Assembly: GCA_000435335.1 (NCBI GenBank)
Contig: FR891329.1
Span: 34,106-98,105 of the forward strand
DNA: 64,000 bases
Direction of reading: 5' to 3'
Source of the DNA: Clostridium sp. CAG:964
GTDB lineage: Bacteria; Bacillota; Clostridia; Oscillospirales; Acutalibacteraceae
Each line of letters begins with the position of its first letter. The stretch's first letter is position 1. Below, in pieces: positions 60,147 through 64,000 of the stretch. Under the pieces are notes generated by a model. That model was not told where the DNA came from. It did not search any database and saw only the letters and a program-made list of their open reading frames with translations. Made by a program: the position numbers and the translations under genes.

Positions 60147-61021
60147 TTTTGCCTCCTTAATTCAGCACAAAGCCACGACATAAACAGGTTCATATTAATG
60201 TTGCTGTTAAGCCTTGCTTTAGCAAGGTTAAGCGTGTCTATAATTTTAATCAAGTTCACGGTGGCTATATTATTCCTTAGCACCTCAGCCTCAGCACTGC
60301 AGCGGGCTTCTGTCAGCTTTGCTACTATTGCCTCGTTTACAATAATAATTAATCGGTCTATGGTTTCCTTTGCAAAGGCTCTGTCAGTCAGCCTGCCTGT
60401 TGCCCTTAAAAGCTCATAGCTTGTTGTTTTACAAAGAGAAACGGCTATTTCGCCGGCAGCCTCGCAGCTTTTGCTAAGATTTTCATCGGCATTGCTTTGA
60501 TTTAAGCTGTACACAGCGGTTCTTGAAAGTATAGTTCCTAAAAGCTGCTGTGCGGAGGTGCAGCACAAAATAAATAAAATATTTTGCGGCGGCTCCTCCA
60601 GTATTTTCAAAAAAGCATTTTGTGCCTGTGGCTGCATTTTGTCTGCATTAGGTATAATATAAACCTTTATATTTGATTCATTTGGCTTTACAAATGCGTC
60701 AGCACAAATGCTTCGTATTTCGTCAACATTTACAACCTGACTCTTGCCGTAAAGCCTTGCTGTATAAACATCAGGGTGACTGCCTATAGATACCTTGCGG
60801 CACTGTACGCAGTGACCGCAGGGCTTAATCTCGCCGTTGCATACAGCCCACTGACACAAAAGCTCGGTATATTTCTTGATTAGCTGCGGAAAATTGCTTT
60901 CCAGCACTACACCGTGAGGTACTCTGTTGCTTTTTATTGCCTTTTCAAGCAGCTGTATTCCGGAATTTTGCTCCAAACCTGTCACCCCAAAATAATTATT
61001 GTTGCTTTGGGCTGTGCCCAC
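60143..61021 (-). CDS. holB: DNA polymerase III delta-prime subunit
   Basis: A clamp-loader subunit: VPHGVVLES at the start, a zinc site in CGHCVQCRKVSIGSHPDV, NADKMQPQAQNAFLKILEEP (sensor region) and NILFILCCTSAQQLLGTILS with SR as the arginine finger region. No intact P-loop is seen, as is normal for delta-prime. The GTG at 61021 is used; its ribosome site is weak. It is coupled to ricT downstream. Confidence 0.88.
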   Translation of the reverse strand: MGTAQSNNNYFGVTGLEQNSGIQLLEKAIKSNRVPHGVVLESNFPQLIKKYTELLCQWAVCNGEIKPCGHCVQCRKVSIGSHPDVYTARLYGKSQVVNVDEIRSICADAFVKPNESNIKVYIIPNADKMQPQAQNAFLKILEEPPQNILFILCCTSAQQLLGTILSRTAVYSLNQSNADENLSKSCEAAGEIAVSLCKTTSYELLRATGRLTDRAFAKETIDRLIIIVNEAIVAKLTEARCSAEAEVLRNNIATVNLIKIIDTLNLAKARLNSNINMNLFMSWLCAELRRQK

Positions 61022-61350
61022 ATTGATTATAACATTAATTCTGTTGAATTACCACTGTTTTTATGCGGGACATGGCAGTAAAGCACCGTTAGCTTGAATA
61101 AAAGCAGAAAGCCTTGCAAAACAATACCCGTTGCAGTAAACTATTTGACATTCTGCGATAATAATTATCTGCATATAGGAGCCTTGGTAAACTGCCTCAG
61201 CGGTGCGGTTTATAATTTTTTAAATAAAAATCATAAAATTTACAATAAAACAGGTATAACTTTCTATAAAGCGGTGTTTTTATATTCTTTAATATATTTT
61301 GTATTTATGGTATAATTAACTTCAATTATTTAATTAGATTGAGGATTTCA
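61022..61350. other. Noncoding gap between holB and the polysaccharide locus
   Basis: About 330 bases. A TATAAT at 61311-61316 with a weak TTTAAT 17 bases upstream could start the polysaccharide operon. A 73-codon open frame at 61094-61315 has no ribosome site and ends in low-complexity hydrophobic text; it is not called. Confidence 0.4.
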
Positions 61351-62112
61351 ATGACAGATATACACACACACACGCTTTACGGGCTTGACGACGGCTCGGA
61401 AGGCTTTGAAATGTCGCTGAAAATGCTGTCAATGGCAAGTAAGGGCGGAACAAAAAATATAATTCTAACCCCACACTGCAACATACCCGGCGGGTACCTG
61501 AATTATATGAACAGTACCATAGCAGACAGGTTTGAAAGGCTTAAGGCTGCGGCGAAGGAATTTGTGCCTGACATAAACCTGTACCTTGGAATGGAGGTAT
61601 ATGCAAGTAATGACATTCCGGAGCTTTTACGCAGAGGTATGGCTATAACTCTTAACCGCTCCAGATATTTGCTTGTTGAGTTTAATTTTGGAGAAAGCCC
61701 GATGTATGTGTTTAAGGTGCTTCAAAATATACAAAGAGCCGGAATTGTTCCTGTGCTGGCTCACCCCGAACGGTATGTATTTGTTCAGCAGGAGCCATAT
61801 ATAGTCTTTGATTTAGTCAGAGCAGGAATTATAATTCAGATAAACCGTGGCAGTATTTTGGGAAAATTTGGCTTACGGCCTAAGGCGGTGGCGGATTATT
61901 TGCTGAAAAGCGGTATGGTTCATATTGTGGCAAGCGACGGTCACAAAAGCTACAGCCGTGTTCCGATACTTTATGATGCATATGCAGAGGTTGAAAGGAA
62001 TTACGGTAAAGAATACGCTGATATGTTGTTTAAAAAAAATCCCCAAAATATTTTATTAGACAAAAGCCCTGCTTTTTTAAAAGCAAAATTAAGATACGGT
62101 AAGGAGTTCTAA
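61351..62112 (+). CDS. cpsB: CpsB/YwqE-type tyrosine-protein phosphatase (PHP family)
   Basis: A manganese-dependent phosphatase, 253 residues, with DIHTHTLYGLDDGSE at the start (metal ligands), LTPHCNIPGGY, LAHPERYVFV and VASDGHKSYSR. It dephosphorylates the BY-kinase that controls exopolysaccharide or capsule synthesis, whose gene lies two genes downstream. GAGGATTTCA stands before the ATG at 61351; the in-frame TTG at 61339 overlaps that site. Confidence 0.9.
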   Translation: MTDIHTHTLYGLDDGSEGFEMSLKMLSMASKGGTKNIILTPHCNIPGGYLNYMNSTIADRFERLKAAAKEFVPDINLYLGMEVYASNDIPELLRRGMAITLNRSRYLLVEFNFGESPMYVFKVLQNIQRAGIVPVLAHPERYVFVQQEPYIVFDLVRAGIIIQINRGSILGKFGLRPKAVADYLLKSGMVHIVASDGHKSYSRVPILYDAYAEVERNYGKEYADMLFKKNPQNILLDKSPAFLKAKLRYGKEF

Positions 62113-62113
62113 A

Positions 62114-62719
62114 ATGAAAGGAATTTTTAAAAACGCTGCTGTAAGGTGTATTGCGATGGTTTTGGTTACGGCACTGCTTATTTTGTTTTTTGCGTTTTAC
62201 TATTACGATACAAATATCAGCAAAAGAAAGAATGTACCGGTTATTACCTTTTCTGAAAGCTACAAAACAAAGATAAGCGTAAAATCCACACAGCAGGAGC
62301 TGCTGGTGGGTGTTTCTGCATATGACGCAGAGGACGGCGACCTTTCAACCGATATCATTATTGAAAAAATGTCCAATATAATTAAGGGCAATCGCCGTGA
62401 AATAACTTATGTTGTGTGTGATTCTGACAATAATGTTACAAAGGTTGCTAAGGAAATTACCTACACCGACTACAAAAAGCCTGTTATAAAGCCTGTAAGT
62501 GATGTTCCTGTAATAAAAGAAAGAAAGTATGCCGACATACTTGCCTGCTTTAAGGCAACCGATGTGATAGACGGCGACATAAGCAGTAAAATAAGAATTG
62601 ACAGTATAGACACAAGTAGGGACAGTATTAACCGTGGAGTTTTTCCGGTAACTCTTTCAGTTACCAACAGCTGCGGCGACATTGCTTATTTAGAGTCAAC
62701 TGTTACTTTAGTTGAATAA
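62114..62719 (+). CDS. Membrane-anchored protein with DUF5011/Ig-like repeats
   Basis: A 201-residue protein with one N-terminal membrane helix (VRCIAMVLVTALLILFFAFY, residues 9-30), then two beta-domains with the DUF5011-type signatures YDAEDGDLSTDI and ATDVIDGDISSKIRI. The domains lie outside the cell and may bind polymer or other surface proteins. It sits between the phosphatase and the kinase of a polysaccharide operon, so a role in polymer export or attachment is likely. GGTAAGGAG overlaps the end of cpsB. Confidence 0.72.
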   Translation: MKGIFKNAAVRCIAMVLVTALLILFFAFYYYDTNISKRKNVPVITFSESYKTKISVKSTQQELLVGVSAYDAEDGDLSTDIIIEKMSNIIKGNRREITYVVCDSDNNVTKVAKEITYTDYKKPVIKPVSDVPVIKERKYADILACFKATDVIDGDISSKIRIDSIDTSRDSINRGVFPVTLSVTNSCGDIAYLESTVTLVE

Positions 62720-62737
62720 AAAGGGAGGGCAGACCTT

Positions 62738-64000
62738 ATGAATAATTCACAGGATGATTTAAAGGCACAGGACGATTTAAAAGAACAGGATGCTAACTAT
62801 TCCTTTGACCTTGCAAGTACATTACAGGATTTAACAAAAAGGTGGTTTGTAATTTTGCTCTCCGGTATAATTGCGGCTATAGGCTGTTTTATTACAGCAA
62901 CGCAATTATATTCACCGCAGTATATGACATCAACAACATTGCTTGTACAAAGTAAAAACAATACAGAAAGTGCCTATAATAATTTAACTGCTACAAACAA
63001 GATGGCAGGGGTGTTTAAAAATATTCTTGACAGCAGTCAGCTGCAAAACTCTGCCGCACGGCAGCTTGGGTATACATCATTTCCCGGCAACTTAAGCTGT
63101 TCGGTTATAGAAGAAACAAATATTCTTTCATTTACAGTAACCTCCGACAGCCCGATAAAGTCCTACAGACTGTTAAAAGCGGTTCTTGAGTGCTACCCCC
63201 AGTTTACTAAAAATGTTGTTTCCTCTATTGTACTGCAAACCCTTGAGGAGCCTGTTGTGCCTACAGAACCTACAAACCCTTCTAACGCATTAAAGCTGGC
63301 GGTTATAGGCTTTTTTGCAGGGGCAGCGGCGGTAGTATTAATTATATCTGTGCTTTCGTTTTATAAGGATACAGTAAAAAAGGAAAGCGACATAAATAAG
63401 AAGCTTATAACTCAAAGGTTGGTTTCAATTCCCACACAGAAAAAGAGATTGTCAGTCAGAGAAAAGGTTAAAGGCATAAAAAGGCCCCTTTCTATAACAA
63501 ATCCTGTTATAAGCTTCGAGTTTAGAGAGGCCTTTAAAAGGCTAAGGCAGAAAATTGTTTCCGACAGCAAGACGCACCATAACAAGGTTTACGCCGTAAC
63601 AAGCTCGCTTGAAAACGAGGGAAAAACCACTGTTGCTGTAAACCTGGCTTTGTCACTCGCAAAAATGGATTACAAGGTTTTGCTTATAGACGGTGACCTT
63701 AGAAAACCTGCTGTTGCAAAGTTTTTAGAGGCTAAAATTACAAACGGCAAATCAATTATTGACTTTCTGAGGGGAAAGGCAAGGCTTTCTGAAATTGCAA
63801 GCTATGACGAAATAAACAACATAACCATTATGGGCAGCAATAAGGGTACTCAACAGGCAAACGAGCTTATAACCGGTGAAAAGATGGACTACTTGATTTC
63901 TGCTGCAAGGGAGCAGTATGACTATATAATTATAGACACACCTCCGCTGTGCTTTGTTTCCGACGCCGAAGATATACTGACCTTAAGCGATTCCTCGTTG
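62738..64000 (+). CDS. Wzc-like chain-length determinant/BY-kinase (runs off the right edge)
   Basis: Residues 25-215 form a Wzz domain with two membrane helices (about residues 43-65 and 188-207). A cytoplasmic tyrosine kinase follows: Walker A SSLENEGKTTVAVN, Walker A' VLLIDGDLRKP and Walker B YIIIDTPPL. Modulator and kinase are fused in one chain, as in proteobacterial Wzc, whereas most Firmicutes split them into CpsC and CpsD. The tyrosine-rich tail is beyond the window. The N-terminus has a small internal repeat (QDDLKAQDDLKEQD). AAGGGAGGG precedes the ATG at 62738. Confidence 0.88.
   Translation, partial: MNNSQDDLKAQDDLKEQDANYSFDLASTLQDLTKRWFVILLSGIIAAIGCFITATQLYSPQYMTSTTLLVQSKNNTESAYNNLTATNKMAGVFKNILDSSQLQNSAARQLGYTSFPGNLSCSVIEETNILSFTVTSDSPIKSYRLLKAVLECYPQFTKNVVSSIVLQTLEEPVVPTEPTNPSNALKLAVIGFFAGAAAVVLIISVLSFYKDTVKKESDINKKLITQRLVSIPTQKKRLSVREKVKGIKRPLSITNPVISFEFREAFKRLRQKIVSDSKTHHNKVYAVTSSLENEGKTTVAVNLALSLAKMDYKVLLIDGDLRKPAVAKFLEAKITNGKSIIDFLRGKARLSEIASYDEINNITIMGSNKGTQQANELITGEKMDYLISAAREQYDYIIIDTPPLCFVSDAEDILTLSDSSL

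Noticed and set aside
61094..61315. 73-codon plus-strand frame before cpsB
   Set aside because: No ribosome site; its end is AT-rich hydrophobic text over the likely promoter.

Overview
The window comes from a low-GC, anaerobic Gram-positive bacterium, most likely a gut-type Clostridia member (Ruminococcaceae/Oscillospiraceae-like). Supporting signs are AGGAGG-type ribosome binding sites, a T-box leader on leuA, a 2[4Fe-4S] ferredoxin, RicT (PSP1), a MazF/NdoA toxin, a TagF-like polymer synthase and a CpsB-type phosphatase. The genus cannot be fixed from sequence reading alone.

Region by region: 1-1.5 kb holds the start of a serine acetyltransferase (minus strand) and nadA. 2.0-9.9 kb is an accessory operon of ten mostly uncharacterised genes: two DUF1963/YwqG proteins, two Sel1-repeat proteins, two zinc-ribbon proteins, two small unknowns, a polytopic membrane protein and a transglutaminase-like protein. 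It has its own promoter and a strong terminator. 10.2-24.8 kb is core or semi-core chromosome: mazF, a GT2/TagF fusion, secD-secF, znuC-znuB, an acyltransferase, a type I pullulanase with unusual C-terminal modules, and T-box-controlled leuA. A MATE transporter follows on the minus strand.

Roughly 26.5-58 kb is a complete transposable (Mu-like) prophage, transcribed almost entirely leftward. Its early end lies near 57 kb: a LexA-type S24 repressor, a divergent Cro/Ner-like HTH gene with two pairs of operators between them, a MuA-type DDE transposase, a MuB-type ATPase, small early genes, GemA and a Mor-type activator. The late region is a siphovirus module: terminase, Gp6 portal, MuF protein, Gp20 scaffold, HK97-type capsid, connectors, tail tube, frameshifted tail chaperone, tape measure, Dit, Gp37-like protein, fibre proteins, endolysin and holin. 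A D12-class adenine methyltransferase closes it.

The most interesting system is a NusG paralogue (LoaP/UpxY-like) encoded at the start of the late operon. It is followed at once by a nested RNA hairpin. Three factor-independent terminators sit inside the same late operon further downstream. Together this looks like a phage-encoded processive antitermination system, which is an inference. Other accessory points are a MuF protein with a toxin-like C-terminal extension next to a small immunity-like gene, a membrane-protein moron with its own promoter and terminator, and a methyltransferase gene bounded by a perfect 16-bp inverted repeat.

58.3-64 kb returns to the chromosome: a lipoprotein, a 56-residue ferredoxin, ricT-holB, then the start of an exopolysaccharide locus (CpsB phosphatase, an anchored DUF5011-type protein, and a Wzc-like BY-kinase that runs off the right edge). 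No tRNA, rRNA or CRISPR array was seen.
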